In this document: piece after piece, positions 1 to 8,775 of the stretch
Numbering within the stretch: the first letter of the stretch is position 1
How the letters are laid out: the number at the start of each line of letters is the position of its first letter
DNA from: Deltaproteobacteria bacterium
GTDB taxonomy: Bacteria > Desulfobacterota > Dissulfuribacteria > Dissulfuribacterales > QOAL01
DNA: 39,397 nucleotides
Direction: 5' to 3'
Assembly: GCA_015493475.1 (NCBI GenBank)
Contig: WGDC01000077.1
Coordinates: 1-39,397 of the forward strand
Program-made: the position numbers and the translations under genes
The notes under the pieces: model-generated
Told to the model about the DNA's origin: nothing
Databases searched by the model: none
What the model saw: the letters and a program-made list of their open reading frames with translations, nothing else

Positions 1-42
1 AAAAAGCCAGAGTAATATTCATTGCCGGAAGGGGAGTACTCC
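1..42 (+). other. possible 3' end of an upstream gene plus gatB leader
   Basis: The first frame reads four sense codons (Lys-Lys-Pro-Glu) and then TAA at 13-15, so an upstream gene may end here. Too little is visible to name it. The purine-rich stretch at 28-37 is the ribosome binding site for gatB. Confidence 0.3.
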
Positions 43-1476
43 ATGGATTTTGAGGCAGTCATCGGCCTTGAGGTACACGTTCAGTTAAAGACCAATAGCA
101 AGATATTCTGCTCGTGCTCAACCGAGTTTGGGGCACCTCCAAACACCCATACATGCCCGGTATGTCTGGGAATGCCTGGGGTCTTGCCAGTTTTGAACAG
201 GAAGGCAGTTGAATATGCCATGAAAATGGCCCTTGCCACCAACTGCACCATAAACAAGACAAATGTCTTTGCCAGGAAGCACTACTTCTATCCGGATCTT
301 CCAAAGGGTTACCAGATATCCCAGTATGAGCTTCCCCTTGCAGAAGATGGCTGGATAGACGTTGAGACAGAGGCGGGCGGCCGGAGAATCCGGATAAACA
401 GGATTCACATGGAGGACGATGCGGGAAAGCTCATACACGATGAGTCAAGGCCAGTCAGCTACGTGGATCTTAACCGGACGGGAACCCCTCTAATTGAGAT
501 AGTGAGCGAGCCTGACATTCGAACCCCGGAGGAGGCCTCAAGTTACCTCAAGAAAATAAGGCAGATAGTCCGCTACCTGAACATAAGTGACGGAAACATG
601 GAGGAGGGAAGCCTTCGCTGTGATGCCAACATAAGTCTGAGGCCCAGGGGCAGGGAGGAATTTGGCACAAAGGCCGAGCTTAAAAACATGAACTCCTTCA
701 GGCATGTCCAAAAGGCCCTTGAGTACGAGATAAGGAGGCAGAGCGCCCTTCTTCTTGACGGCAAGGAGATAGTTCAGGAGACGCGCCTTTTCGATGCGTC
801 AAAGGGGGTGACCCACTCCATGCGCGGAAAGGAAGAGGCCCATGACTACCGCTACTTCCCTGACCCGGATCTCGTTCCCATAAAGATAGACGATAAATGG
901 CTTGACGAGGTGAAGGATTCCCTTCCTGAGCTTCCAGATGAAAAAAGGGAGCGTTTTGTCTCCGAGTATGGGCTTCCAGAGTACGATGCCGAGGTGCTGA
1001 CAGGCAGTGTGGACCTGGCCGAGTACTTCGAGGCCGCGGTGAAGCTCTATCCCAAGCCCAAAAAGGTGAGCAACTGGATCATGGTGGAGCTTTTAAAGCT
1101 CATCAAGAAGGAGGACCACGATATTGCCTCCTCCAAGGTCACACCAGAGGTCCTTGCCGAGCTTTTAAGCCTCATTGAAAAGGGAACCATCAGCAACAAG
1201 ATAGCAAAGAAGATTCTGGAAGAGATACACGAAAAGGGTGGCAGCCCCTCAGAAATCGTGGAGCGTGAGGGTCTTTCCCAGGTAAGTGACGAGTCCGAGC
1301 TTTCAGCCATTGTAGAGCAGGTGCTCAGGGACAACCCCAAGGAGGTGGAGAAGTACAGGGCAGGAAAGAAAAAGGTCATGGGTTTCTTTGTGGGCCAGGT
1401 CATGAGGCAGACCAGGGGTAAGGCAAACCCGCAGATGGTGAACGAGCTTCTAAGAAGGCTCCTGGACGAGGCTTAG
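43..1476 (+). CDS. gatB: Asp-tRNA(Asn)/Glu-tRNA(Gln) amidotransferase subunit B
   Basis: This is the GatB subunit of the GatCAB amidotransferase, which converts mischarged Glu-tRNA(Gln) and/or Asp-tRNA(Asn) to the correct aminoacyl-tRNA by an ATP-dependent kinase and amidation step. The 477-residue length is normal. The family block [15 protein letters not shown] and the motif MEDDAGKL are present. The N-terminal CSCSTEFG and the later CPVC supply the four cysteines of the usual zinc site. The C-terminal GatB/YqeY tail-domain block ([18 protein letters not shown]) is complete. I chose ATG 43 because a GGAAGGGGAG ribosome binding site lies six bases upstream and the family begins with [15 protein letters not shown]; an in-frame TTG at 22 is less likely. 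gatA and gatC are not in the window. mtnA follows after six bases. Confidence 0.97.
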   Translation: MDFEAVIGLEVHVQLKTNSKIFCSCSTEFGAPPNTHTCPVCLGMPGVLPVLNRKAVEYAMKMALATNCTINKTNVFARKHYFYPDLPKGYQISQYELPLAEDGWIDVETEAGGRRIRINRIHMEDDAGKLIHDESRPVSYVDLNRTGTPLIEIVSEPDIRTPEEASSYLKKIRQIVRYLNISDGNMEEGSLRCDANISLRPRGREEFGTKAELKNMNSFRHVQKALEYEIRRQSALLLDGKEIVQETRLFDASKGVTHSMRGKEEAHDYRYFPDPDLVPIKIDDKWLDEVKDSLPELPDEKRERFVSEYGLPEYDAEVLTGSVDLAEYFEAAVKLYPKPKKVSNWIMVELLKLIKKEDHDIASSKVTPEVLAELLSLIEKGTISNKIAKKILEEIHEKGGSPSEIVEREGLSQVSDESELSAIVEQVLRDNPKEVEKYRAGKKKVMGFFVGQVMRQTRGKANPQMVNELLRRLLDEA

Positions 1477-1482
1477 GAAGAG

Positions 1483-2544
1483 GTGGAAAAGATACTTGGG
1501 CTTTTGAAAGAGGCAGGAAGCCAGATAGTTCCCCTTAGGTGGGACGGGGAGGAGTTCTACCTGCTGGACCAGAGGCTTCTGCCTGAAAGGGAGGAGTGGC
1601 TCCACTGCGCCACATGGAAGGATGCGGCAAGGGGCATCACGGACATGGTGGTGAGGGGGGCCCCTGCAATAGGAATCACTGCCGCCTTTGCTGTGGTCCT
1701 TGCCTTAAGGGCCGCCCTCAAGGATCATGCTGCGGATTTTCATTCCTTTCTTGATTCGGCCCTTAAGGAGATAGAGTGGGCAAGGCCAACCGCCATTAAT
1801 CTTTCCTGGGCTGTCAGAAGAATGAGGCATGCCCTGAAGGATGCGGAAAAAGAGGTTGTTTTTGAAAGGGCCCTTTCAGAGGCATTCTCCATCTGGGAAG
1901 AGGACGTGCGTGCAAACATAGAGATGGGCCGTCTTGGAGGCGGGCTTCTTGAAGACGGGGGCGTGCTCACCCACTGTAACGCAGGCGCCCTTGCCACTGG
2001 CGGCTATGGAACGGCCCTTGGGGTTATAAGGGGGGCAGTCAACCTTGGAAAAAAGATAACGGTTTACGCAGACGAGACGAGGCCCTGGCTCCAGGGTGCA
2101 AGGCTTACGGCATGGGAGCTCATAAAGGATTCCATCAATGTTACCCTTAACGTAGATAGCGGCGCAGGCGTGCTTTTGAGTTCCGGCCGGGTGGGAGCCG
2201 TTGTGGTGGGTGCAGACCGGATAGCAGCCAACGGGGATGTGGCCAACAAGATTGGCACCTACACCCTGGCTGTCCTTTGCAAGGAAAACGGGGTGCCCTT
2301 TTACGTTGCCGCCCCAAGCTCCACCTTTGACCACGAATGTTTGGCAGGCGATTACATTCCTATTGAGCAAAGGGAGGCAAGGGAGGTTGTTGAATGCGGT
2401 GGAAGGCGTGTTGCCGCTCGTGGCGTAAAGGTCTTCAATCCTGTTTTTGACATTACCCCAGCAAGGCTCATAACTGCCATTGTTAGCGAAAAGGGGGTTT
2501 TGAGACCGCCCTATGACAAGGCCATATCACAACTTCCCCATTGA
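1483..2544 (+). CDS. mtnA: methylthioribose-1-phosphate isomerase
   Basis: MtnA isomerises 5-methylthioribose-1-phosphate to methylthioribulose-1-phosphate in methionine salvage or related 5'-deoxynucleoside recycling. The 353-residue protein is related to the eIF2B-alpha fold. It carries the substrate-binding block VVRGAPAIGI, the catalytic-cysteine segment LTHCNAGALATGGYGTALG, and the catalytic-aspartate segment GADRIAANGDVANKIGTY. The start is GTG 1483, preceded by GGAAG within the end of gatB. The last 32 bases overlap the next gene in another frame, so translation is probably coupled. No other methionine-salvage gene lies nearby, so the downstream fate of the product cannot be read from this window. 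Confidence 0.93.
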   Translation: MEKILGLLKEAGSQIVPLRWDGEEFYLLDQRLLPEREEWLHCATWKDAARGITDMVVRGAPAIGITAAFAVVLALRAALKDHAADFHSFLDSALKEIEWARPTAINLSWAVRRMRHALKDAEKEVVFERALSEAFSIWEEDVRANIEMGRLGGGLLEDGGVLTHCNAGALATGGYGTALGVIRGAVNLGKKITVYADETRPWLQGARLTAWELIKDSINVTLNVDSGAGVLLSSGRVGAVVVGADRIAANGDVANKIGTYTLAVLCKENGVPFYVAAPSSTFDHECLAGDYIPIEQREAREVVECGGRRVAARGVKVFNPVFDITPARLITAIVSEKGVLRPPYDKAISQLPH

Positions 2545-3430
2545 TCAGCTCATAAGAACAGTGGCAGACTCACTAGAGGCCCATACCAGCGCCCTTTTTC
2601 TTAAAGAAGGCCAAAGACGGCTCAGGCTCGTTTCCCATCACAGCCTTTCACGGGATGTGAAGGCCCACTCAACCATCGAGACGGGCCAGGGGCCTGTTGG
2701 CTGGGTCATGAGGGAGCAGCGCCCTATAAACATCTCACGCTTTAAAAAGGACAGCCGAACCATTGGCATTTATGAAAAAGATGTAAAGGTAAAGTCCCTT
2801 GTGGCCGTGCCCCTTCCTGAAGAAGCGGGAGTCCTCATGGCAGACAGCAAGACAAGGCTCAAATTCACGGACAAGCACCTAAGCATCCTTGCCTCCTTTG
2901 GAGAATGCGCGGCTTTCCTGTTGAAGAACGTGCATGCACAGGTTAAAAGCAGTCTGCTCCTGAGCCTTCTCGAGTGGGCCTGCCGGGCAGAGGATTTTGA
3001 AGAGGCGCTTCTGGACCTTATGGATATACTTCAGTTTAATGCATGTCTGATACTTCGGCGGATCAGGGAGACGAGTTTTTTCAAGGTGGAGTCCATACTG
3101 GGAAAGGTGCCGGAAGGGTACAAGAAATCGGTACAAGGCAGGCGTTTTCCCCTTGAAAGCGGAGTATGCGCATGGATGTTCAGGCACTCAAAGGGTATCC
3201 TTCTTAGGTCCTTTGGCTCTGATCCGAAGCGCAGTTTTGTTCTTGAAAGGGACGAGGACATTGGGCCAAGGGAGACGGTTCTGGGCCTTTTTTTCCCGGC
3301 TGCAAGAGAGGATGTCTTCACATTGGATCACGCCCTTGTCTTTACCGGTGTAGGGAATACAGAGGTGTGGCCCGGGGAGCTTCCCAATATCATTAAACGC
3401 AGGCTTAAAAGGATGGTTCCGTGGCGCTAA
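2513..3430 (+). CDS. GAF-domain protein (tandem, second copy degenerate)
   Basis: This is a 305-residue soluble protein. Residues about 8-140 look like a GAF sensory domain: the blocks GQGPVGWVMREQRPINI and VKSLVAVPLPEE are typical of the pocket and central strands. Residues about 150-290 repeat the pattern more loosely (FPLESGVCAWMFRHSKGI), suggesting a second, degenerate GAF. No kinase, cyclase, HTH or receiver domain is attached, so it would act as a stand-alone ligand sensor or partner protein. ATG 2513 lies inside the 3' end of mtnA (32-base overlap), and the gene end overlaps the mreB-like gene by 10 bases. The tight packing suggests co-expression with mreB. The ligand is unknown. Confidence 0.75.
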   Translation: MTRPYHNFPIDQLIRTVADSLEAHTSALFLKEGQRRLRLVSHHSLSRDVKAHSTIETGQGPVGWVMREQRPINISRFKKDSRTIGIYEKDVKVKSLVAVPLPEEAGVLMADSKTRLKFTDKHLSILASFGECAAFLLKNVHAQVKSSLLLSLLEWACRAEDFEEALLDLMDILQFNACLILRRIRETSFFKVESILGKVPEGYKKSVQGRRFPLESGVCAWMFRHSKGILLRSFGSDPKRSFVLERDEDIGPRETVLGLFFPAAREDVFTLDHALVFTGVGNTEVWPGELPNIIKRRLKRMVPWR

Positions 3431-4452
3431 GTCTCATAAAAAACCTTATAAAGCAGGATGTGGCCATTGATCTTGGCACTGCCAACAGCCTTATATATCT
3501 GCAGCGAGAGGGCATTGTGCTCAATGAGCCCACGGTGATTGCAGGTAACAGCCTGGGAGAGCCAGTTGCCGTTGGAAGAAAGGCAAAGGCCTATCTCGGA
3601 AAGACCCCTCCTGGCATGATAGTAAAAAGGCCCATGAAGGCGGGGGCAGTGGACGATGTGGATGCGGTTTCCATTTACCTTCGCCGGATTGTGGAAATGG
3701 CAAGGTCCAGGAGCCCTGTGCTTTCATCCAAGGTGGTGATCTGCGTCCCGTCAAAGCTTACCCAGGTGGAAAAGAGGGCCGTGCTGGATGCCGCCGAGGA
3801 TGCGGGCTTTAAGAAGGTGTATCTCCTTGAAGAGGCAATGGCTGCGGCAATTGGGGCCGGGGGGGTGGATGTTGCGGGGAAAGTCCCTTTCATGGTTGTA
3901 GATATTGGGGGAGGGACCACGGAGGTGGCTGTTATATCCGAGATGGCGTATATGGTTTCCGAGTCGCGGCGTATAGGGGGAAACGACCTTGACGAGGCCC
4001 TTTGTTCCTATATGCTCAGAAAGTACGGCCTGAGGATCGGGCCAAATACGGCAGAAAGGCTCAAGTGGGAGATGGGAACGGCGACCGGCGACAAGGCCCA
4101 TGCGCTTGTTCCTTCAAGAGTTGGCGGCCAGGACGTGGCCAAGCAGATTCCGGCCGTAGTCGAGGTTACTCCCATGGAGATACTTGAGTGTATTTCGCCA
4201 ATAATCAGGGAGATAGGTGTTATCATTTCCGAGGCATACGAGGCCCTTGATGCGGGAGTGCAAGGATTGGTCAGCAAGCAGGGCATATTCCTGACAGGAG
4301 GGTCCAGCCTGTTGAGAGGTTTCGATGCCTTCTTGCAGGATTATGTCGGTGTTAAGATGAGCAGAGTGGAAAGTCCTCTTGAGACAGTGGTCCTCGGGGC
4401 CGGAAAAGCGCTTTCGTCCTTTAATGCCTACGCATCGGTTTTTTCTAACTGA
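3421..4452 (+). CDS. mreB: MreB-type rod-shape-determining actin homologue
   Basis: MreB is a bacterial actin that polymerises on the inner membrane face and directs lateral wall synthesis. The 343-residue protein has the three nucleotide-binding motifs of the family: DLGTANSLIYLQREGIVLNEP near the N-terminus (phosphate 1), VVDIGGGTTEVAVIS (phosphate 2) and GIFLTGGSSLLRG (adenosine). GTG 3421 gives the usual short amphipathic start (MALSLIKNLIKQDVAIDLG) and overlaps the GAF gene by 10 bases. mreC, mreD and rodA are absent from the window, so this may be a second MreB/Mbl copy rather than the main rod operon. It sits directly upstream of lipid-linked glycan genes, consistent with an envelope role. 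Confidence 0.9.
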   Translation: MALSLIKNLIKQDVAIDLGTANSLIYLQREGIVLNEPTVIAGNSLGEPVAVGRKAKAYLGKTPPGMIVKRPMKAGAVDDVDAVSIYLRRIVEMARSRSPVLSSKVVICVPSKLTQVEKRAVLDAAEDAGFKKVYLLEEAMAAAIGAGGVDVAGKVPFMVVDIGGGTTEVAVISEMAYMVSESRRIGGNDLDEALCSYMLRKYGLRIGPNTAERLKWEMGTATGDKAHALVPSRVGGQDVAKQIPAVVEVTPMEILECISPIIREIGVIISEAYEALDAGVQGLVSKQGIFLTGGSSLLRGFDAFLQDYVGVKMSRVESPLETVVLGAGKALSSFNAYASVFSN

Positions 4453-4489
4453 ACCGGACGGAAACAAGTTGGTACAGGAAAATAAATTT

Positions 4490-5440
4490 ATGACCGAGAT
4501 CCCGTATCTTTCTGTGGTGGTTCCCGTTTACAACGAGGAGGAGAATATACCCGAGCTGATCGAAAGGATATGGGGGAGCCTTTCCGATGTGAATTATTCC
4601 TTTGAGGTCATCGTGGTGGATGACGGCTCAACCGACCGGACCGCCGAGGTGCTCAGGTCGTTAAAGGCGCGTTACCGGCAGTTGAAGGTGGTCATATTCA
4701 GAAGAAATTTTGGTCAGAGCGCCGCCATGACTGCGGGTTTTGACCTTGCATCCGGCAACATCGTGGTGACCATGGACGGGGACCTCCAGAATGACCCAGC
4801 GGACATTCCCCTTGTTGTAGAACGGCTCGAGGAAGGCTACGATGTTGTAGCCGGATGGAGGAAAGACAGGAAGGACGCCTTGGTATCAAGGCTTTTGCCA
4901 TCAAAAATCGCAAACTGGATTATAGGCAAGACCACTGGAGTGAGGCTTCATGACTATGGATGTTCCCTGAAGGCGTACAGAAGGGATATTTCCAAGAACC
5001 TTCTTCTCTATGGGGATCTCCACCGGTTCATACCCGTGCTGGCGAGTTTTCAGGGCGCCCGTATTGCAGAGGTTGTAGTCACTCATCATCATAGACGCAG
5101 GGGTAAAAGCAAGTACGGTATAGGCAGGACCTACAGGGTGATCCTGGACCTGATGCTCATGATCTTTTTCCAGAAGTTCGCTACGCGTCCTCTCCAGTTT
5201 TTTGGCCTGACGGGAGGAGGCCTGTTCGTCGCTGGTCTTGCAATGGACTTCTATCTAAGCCTGGAAAAGATATTTACAGGCCAGGAAATAGGTAAACGGC
5301 CCCTGCTACTCCTCGGGGTACTTCTAATCATTGCCGGGCTCATTCTCTTTTGCATGGGCCTCCTTGCGGAGCTGATAATGAGGACCTATTACGAGGCCAG
5401 TGGCAAGAGGATATACGTCATCAGGGAGGTGATTAAGTGA
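4490..5440 (+). CDS. GT2 polyprenyl-phosphate glycosyltransferase (GtrB/ArnC/DPM1-like)
   Basis: This family 2 glycosyltransferase should transfer a sugar from a nucleotide donor to a polyprenyl phosphate. The GT-A domain begins LSVVVPVYNEEENIPELIER and carries VDDGSTD and TMDGDLQNDPADI, the expected donor and metal-binding acidic motifs. The block HRRRGKSKYGIGR is typical of the DPM1/GtrB/ArnC group. Two C-terminal hydrophobic helices follow. I chose ATG 4490 (316 residues) because the family begins just before LSVVVPVYNE and AGGA lies upstream; the frame is open back to 4379 inside mreB, but that extension has no family support. Its product could feed the GT39 enzyme two genes downstream. 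The sugar cannot be predicted. Confidence 0.88.
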   Translation: MTEIPYLSVVVPVYNEEENIPELIERIWGSLSDVNYSFEVIVVDDGSTDRTAEVLRSLKARYRQLKVVIFRRNFGQSAAMTAGFDLASGNIVVTMDGDLQNDPADIPLVVERLEEGYDVVAGWRKDRKDALVSRLLPSKIANWIIGKTTGVRLHDYGCSLKAYRRDISKNLLLYGDLHRFIPVLASFQGARIAEVVVTHHHRRRGKSKYGIGRTYRVILDLMLMIFFQKFATRPLQFFGLTGGGLFVAGLAMDFYLSLEKIFTGQEIGKRPLLLLGVLLIIAGLILFCMGLLAELIMRTYYEASGKRIYVIREVIK

Positions 5441-5516
5441 GCAGGGCACGTTTATCGGTTTTTACCCCGGATCCGGGCCCGGAACCCCCGAATGCCTTGC
5501 AGGGTGCTCTGGAACC

Positions 5517-6476
5517 TTGGAGAGATTAAAAGGTCTGACCAAAGTACTGCTTCGTGCCGCAGTCAGCCTGTCCATACTGTTGTGGCTTTTTTCGCGCATT
5601 GACATTGGAGCGGTCTGCGCCGCTTTTGCAAGTATCCCCTTTTTTTACTGGTTTGCAGCCTTTTTCCTCTATCTATCCTCCCAGATAATAAGCAGCATCC
5701 GTTGGTTTATAATAGCAAGGACCCTTGGCTTTGGAGGTGAGTTCCTGACCTACCTGAAATTCTATTTCGTTGGAATGTATTTCAACCTCTTCCTGCCCTC
5801 GGTTATTGGAGGCGACGTACTGAAGGCGTTTTTTCTTTCAAGAGGCGGAAACGGAAAGTTGCGGGCCTCCTATTCCATCCTGTGTGACAGGCTTTTCGGT
5901 CTGTGGGCCATGTTTATCATCGGAGCCGCAGCAGTCATTCTTTCCCCTCATCTACTTCCGGGAAAGTGGTGTCATCTGCTCTTGATTCTTGCCGTGTCTA
6001 TGACGGGCTGCGCAATATCAGTCCCTTTTTTCAAAAGGTTGGCTAACGTTATGTCTACGCGCATGAGACCCGGCTGGTGTATTTCGGGGCGGTTTTTCCC
6101 CGCCTTAGAATACATGCTCGTATTCTGGCAACGACCAGCCTCAATATTTTATGCCCTCGGACTTTCCCTCATACTGCAGATTCTTTGCATGACAGCCACT
6201 TATCTGCTTGGGCACGGTCTTGGGATAGACCTGTGTTACGGTTTTTATCTGAGCGTTCTTCCCCTCATCGGCGTCCTGACTGTCCTCCCTATCAGTCTTA
6301 GCGGTCTTGGTATAAGGGAAGGCGGTTTTATCTTCTTTTTCCATATGAAGGCGGTACCCATGGAAAAGGCCCTGGCCTTGAGCCTGTGCTTTTTCGCAGT
6401 GCAGGCCGCTGCCGCCCTCATCGGAGGCATGGGGTACATGGCGGGCGTGCACAGGGAGGTAGTTGAGCAAAGGTAG
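5517..6476 (+). CDS. flippase-like integral membrane protein (LPG synthase TM / UPF0104 family)
   Basis: The 319-residue polytopic membrane protein has about seven or eight hydrophobic segments. It resembles the membrane part of lysylphosphatidylglycerol synthase (AglD-like). Supporting features are FYFVGMYFNLFLPSVIGGDV near residue 85 and the late PISLSGLGIREGG motif. The lysyl-transferase domain is absent. Such proteins often sit beside GT2 polyprenyl-phosphate glycosyltransferases, where a role in moving lipid-linked sugars is suspected. TTG 5517 is the first usable start in this frame and has only a weak upstream GGA, so the N-terminus is uncertain. The gap after the GT2 gene is 76 bases. 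Confidence 0.8.
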   Translation: MERLKGLTKVLLRAAVSLSILLWLFSRIDIGAVCAAFASIPFFYWFAAFFLYLSSQIISSIRWFIIARTLGFGGEFLTYLKFYFVGMYFNLFLPSVIGGDVLKAFFLSRGGNGKLRASYSILCDRLFGLWAMFIIGAAAVILSPHLLPGKWCHLLLILAVSMTGCAISVPFFKRLANVMSTRMRPGWCISGRFFPALEYMLVFWQRPASIFYALGLSLILQILCMTATYLLGHGLGIDLCYGFYLSVLPLIGVLTVLPISLSGLGIREGGFIFFFHMKAVPMEKALALSLCFFAVQAAAALIGGMGYMAGVHREVVEQR

Positions 6477-6477
6477 A

Positions 6478-8079
6478 ATGAAGGGACTAAGCCGGAAAGC
6501 GCATGCTCAATCATCCTGCAATTGGGGGAGGCGATTGTTAATTCTTGTTTGCATGGTTGGCATGGTCCGCCTTCTTTTTCTTCTCGTTTCTCCCCTTGAA
6601 CTTTCCCCTGACGAGGCCTACTACTGGGACTGGTCAAGGCATCTATCCTTTGGTTATTATAGCAAGCCTCCAATGATCGCCTGGCTCATGGCCCTTTCCA
6701 CATGCCTTTTTTCTTCCTCGGAATTCGGCGTGCGTTTTCCAGCAGTGGTGCTGAACGTGTTCACAGCCCTTGGAATTTTTTTGACAGGAAGAAAGATGGC
6801 AGACTCAAGGGCGGGTTTTTTAGCATCTCTGGCCTACTGCGCCACCGTAGGTTCAGCCGTGTCGGGCTTCATCATGACTATAGATGCCCCGCTTCTATGT
6901 TTCTGGACATGGACACTTTATTTTTTTTCAAGGGCCGATGCCTCGGAGAATAAGGGAAGCGGCCGGGATGCCCTTGTTTGCTGGGTGATGGCAGGCATCT
7001 CCTGTGGGCTCGGCCTTCTCTCCAAGCAGACCATGATAGCCATGAGCGGGGCTTGCTGCCTTTTCTTTGTGCTCACAGAGGGGTTTCCCCGGCTATTCAG
7101 GCTCTCGGGGCCCTGGCTGTTCTACGGGGTGCAGCTCTCTATGCTGTTCCCGTTCCTCTTTTGGAACTACAGGCACGGCTGGATAACCTTTGTTCACACT
7201 GCACATCACTTTGAGCAGGCGGAAAAGACGGCCTTTTTGAGGGTAGACACCTTTTTTGAGCTCGTGGGAAGCCAGGCAGGAATAGTAACACCTGTAATAT
7301 TCATAATGGTGCTTTGCGCAGCCTTTTACGTTTTCGGTTTCATCCGTTCTATGAAAAAGTTCGGGAATGGCTGCGGGTCTTTCTTGCGCCGCTCCCTTGT
7401 CTTTCTCGAGTTGACGGGCGCGGTGCCGCTTTTAGCGGTTTTTGCCCTGAGCCTGAAACAGCGGGTAAACGCCAACTGGCCCGCCCCTTTTTACCTTTCT
7501 CTTTGCGTCCTGGTCGGGATATGGCTCACCATACCGCCTGTTCATGGCCGGGGCATGTTCTATTCTTGCAGACGCCTTTTCCGCCCAGGACTATGGGTGG
7601 GTTTTTCCATGGTTGCCGCCCTGTATGTTCTGCCTTTTGTATTCGTTTATACGCCTCTTTCCGGCTCGAAGCTGGACCCGACCCTGAGGCTCAGGGGCTG
7701 GAAGGAACTGTCTATGCAGGCGGACAGCCTTTTGTCGGCCATGCCCGATCCTCAGAGGAGTTTCGTGGTGGCAAGGAGGCGTCAGACCGCCAGCGAACTT
7801 GCCTTTTACATGAAGGGCCAGCCTGTGGTTTACAGGTGGAACGGCCATGTCAGGAAGGTGAAGAGCCAGTATGAGCTTTGGCCTAGTCCCTTAGATGACA
7901 ATAAGGAGGGCTGGGATGGGCTCGTCCTCGTGGAGGCAGACAAGAGTCTCGAGGAGATAGACAGATGCTTCGATTCTTTTCGCTTTCTCAGTCAGGTAAA
8001 GGTGAGGTTGGGGAAACAAAGGACGAGGGTTTTCAATGTCTACATCGGAAGGGGGCTTAGGAAATGGGCAACCCGGTAG
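6478..8079 (+). CDS. GT39/ArnT-like membrane glycosyltransferase
   Basis: This polytopic glycosyltransferase of the GT39/PMT-like superfamily (ArnT relatives) uses polyprenyl-phosphate sugars as donors on the periplasmic side. The first external loop carries the acidic ELSPDEAYYWDW (Asp45-Glu46), the expected catalytic and metal-binding region, followed by GYYSKPPMIAW, typical of the family. There are roughly ten or more hydrophobic segments and then a soluble C-terminal tail of about 130 residues. I prefer ATG 6478 (533 residues) because AAAGG lies a few bases upstream; TTG 6463 would add five residues and overlap the previous gene. The acceptor could be lipid A, O-antigen or a protein; the sequence alone does not decide. 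The 3' end overlaps the PAP2 gene by 16 bases. Confidence 0.85.
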   Translation: MKGLSRKAHAQSSCNWGRRLLILVCMVGMVRLLFLLVSPLELSPDEAYYWDWSRHLSFGYYSKPPMIAWLMALSTCLFSSSEFGVRFPAVVLNVFTALGIFLTGRKMADSRAGFLASLAYCATVGSAVSGFIMTIDAPLLCFWTWTLYFFSRADASENKGSGRDALVCWVMAGISCGLGLLSKQTMIAMSGACCLFFVLTEGFPRLFRLSGPWLFYGVQLSMLFPFLFWNYRHGWITFVHTAHHFEQAEKTAFLRVDTFFELVGSQAGIVTPVIFIMVLCAAFYVFGFIRSMKKFGNGCGSFLRRSLVFLELTGAVPLLAVFALSLKQRVNANWPAPFYLSLCVLVGIWLTIPPVHGRGMFYSCRRLFRPGLWVGFSMVAALYVLPFVFVYTPLSGSKLDPTLRLRGWKELSMQADSLLSAMPDPQRSFVVARRRQTASELAFYMKGQPVVYRWNGHVRKVKSQYELWPSPLDDNKEGWDGLVLVEADKSLEEIDRCFDSFRFLSQVKVRLGKQRTRVFNVYIGRGLRKWATR

Positions 8080-8687
8080 AGGGCATTCTTCAATTGTTTC
8101 ACCGCATGGACGTGTCCCTTTTTTATCTTATCAACCATGCCCGGTCCCCTGTCCTGGACGCGGTAATGGTCCGGGTGTCGGATTTCGGTCTTTTTGCCCC
8201 TTTTATTGGGGCCTTTATTGTTTACCGGCTCTTTAAGGGCACCAACAGGGAGAGGATCATGTGGATAATGGGTGTCGTGGCCGTCGTGTCAAGTGACGCC
8301 CTGTGCGCCCGGATTTTGAAGCCAATAGTGGGACGCATGAGGCCCTATATAAGCCTCGACCACGTTTTTTTATACAAGTCGGGGAAGTGGTTGATAACTA
8401 CTCCGGAGTTCAGGGCGGTTGTAAAGAAGAGCCTCTCATGGCCCTCGTGCCACGCAACCAACATATGGACCGCCGCCTTTTTTATCTCTGGCTGGAACAG
8501 GTCGTACGGTGTGCCCATGTTTTTTATTGCCGCCATAGTTAGCTATTCCAGGGTCTATCTAGGGGTGCATTATCCCCTCGATTGTCTCGGAGGCGCCCTT
8601 ATTGGTCTTTTCTGGGGTACGCTCCTTGTAATGATAGCCAAAAAGATGATAAATTTGTCTATTCTTAATATGCGCCGTTTTTCGTAG
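8064..8687 (+). CDS. PAP2-superfamily membrane lipid phosphatase
   Basis: This 207-residue integral membrane PAP2 phosphatase is a relative of LpxE, PgpB and undecaprenyl-diphosphate phosphatases. The three active-site motifs are recognisable: KPIVGRMRP (motif 1), WPSCHAT (motif 2, with the general-acid His) and SRVYLGVHYPLDCLGG (motif 3, with the nucleophilic His and charge-relay Asp). Motif 2 normally reads PSGH; here the glycine is a cysteine. About five hydrophobic helices surround the motifs. Overlap with the GT39 gene argues for joint function: recycling polyprenyl diphosphate or removing a lipid A phosphate before modification. ATG 8064 is the start. Confidence 0.87.
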   Translation: MGNPVEGILQLFHRMDVSLFYLINHARSPVLDAVMVRVSDFGLFAPFIGAFIVYRLFKGTNRERIMWIMGVVAVVSSDALCARILKPIVGRMRPYISLDHVFLYKSGKWLITTPEFRAVVKKSLSWPSCHATNIWTAAFFISGWNRSYGVPMFFIAAIVSYSRVYLGVHYPLDCLGGALIGLFWGTLLVMIAKKMINLSILNMRRFS

Positions 8688-8719
8688 CCACGGGCTACTG
8701 GTGGCTGTTTGCCACTGGT
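8684..8719 (+). promoter_or_regulatory. two adjacent hairpins in the leader of the aldolase gene
   Basis: GTAGCC (8684-8689) pairs with GGCTAC (8693-8698) around a three-base loop. GTGGC (8701-8705) pairs with GCCAC (8711-8715) around five bases, and flanking bases extend the second stem with two G-T pairs so that it touches the first. No T-run follows, so this is not a standard terminator. It could be an attenuator, a processing site or chance. Confidence 0.3.
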
Positions 8720-8775
8720 CCCTTCAATGCTTATTGTTGGATAGTTCCAATACATCTTCATCAGGAGGTGAGGCC

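Noticed and set aside
5437-5529. A 30-codon GTG-started ORF overlapping the GT2 stop (GTGA)
   Set aside because: It is proline-rich with no recognisable pattern or clear ribosome binding site, and it overlaps the flippase-like gene start. Not enough support to call a gene.
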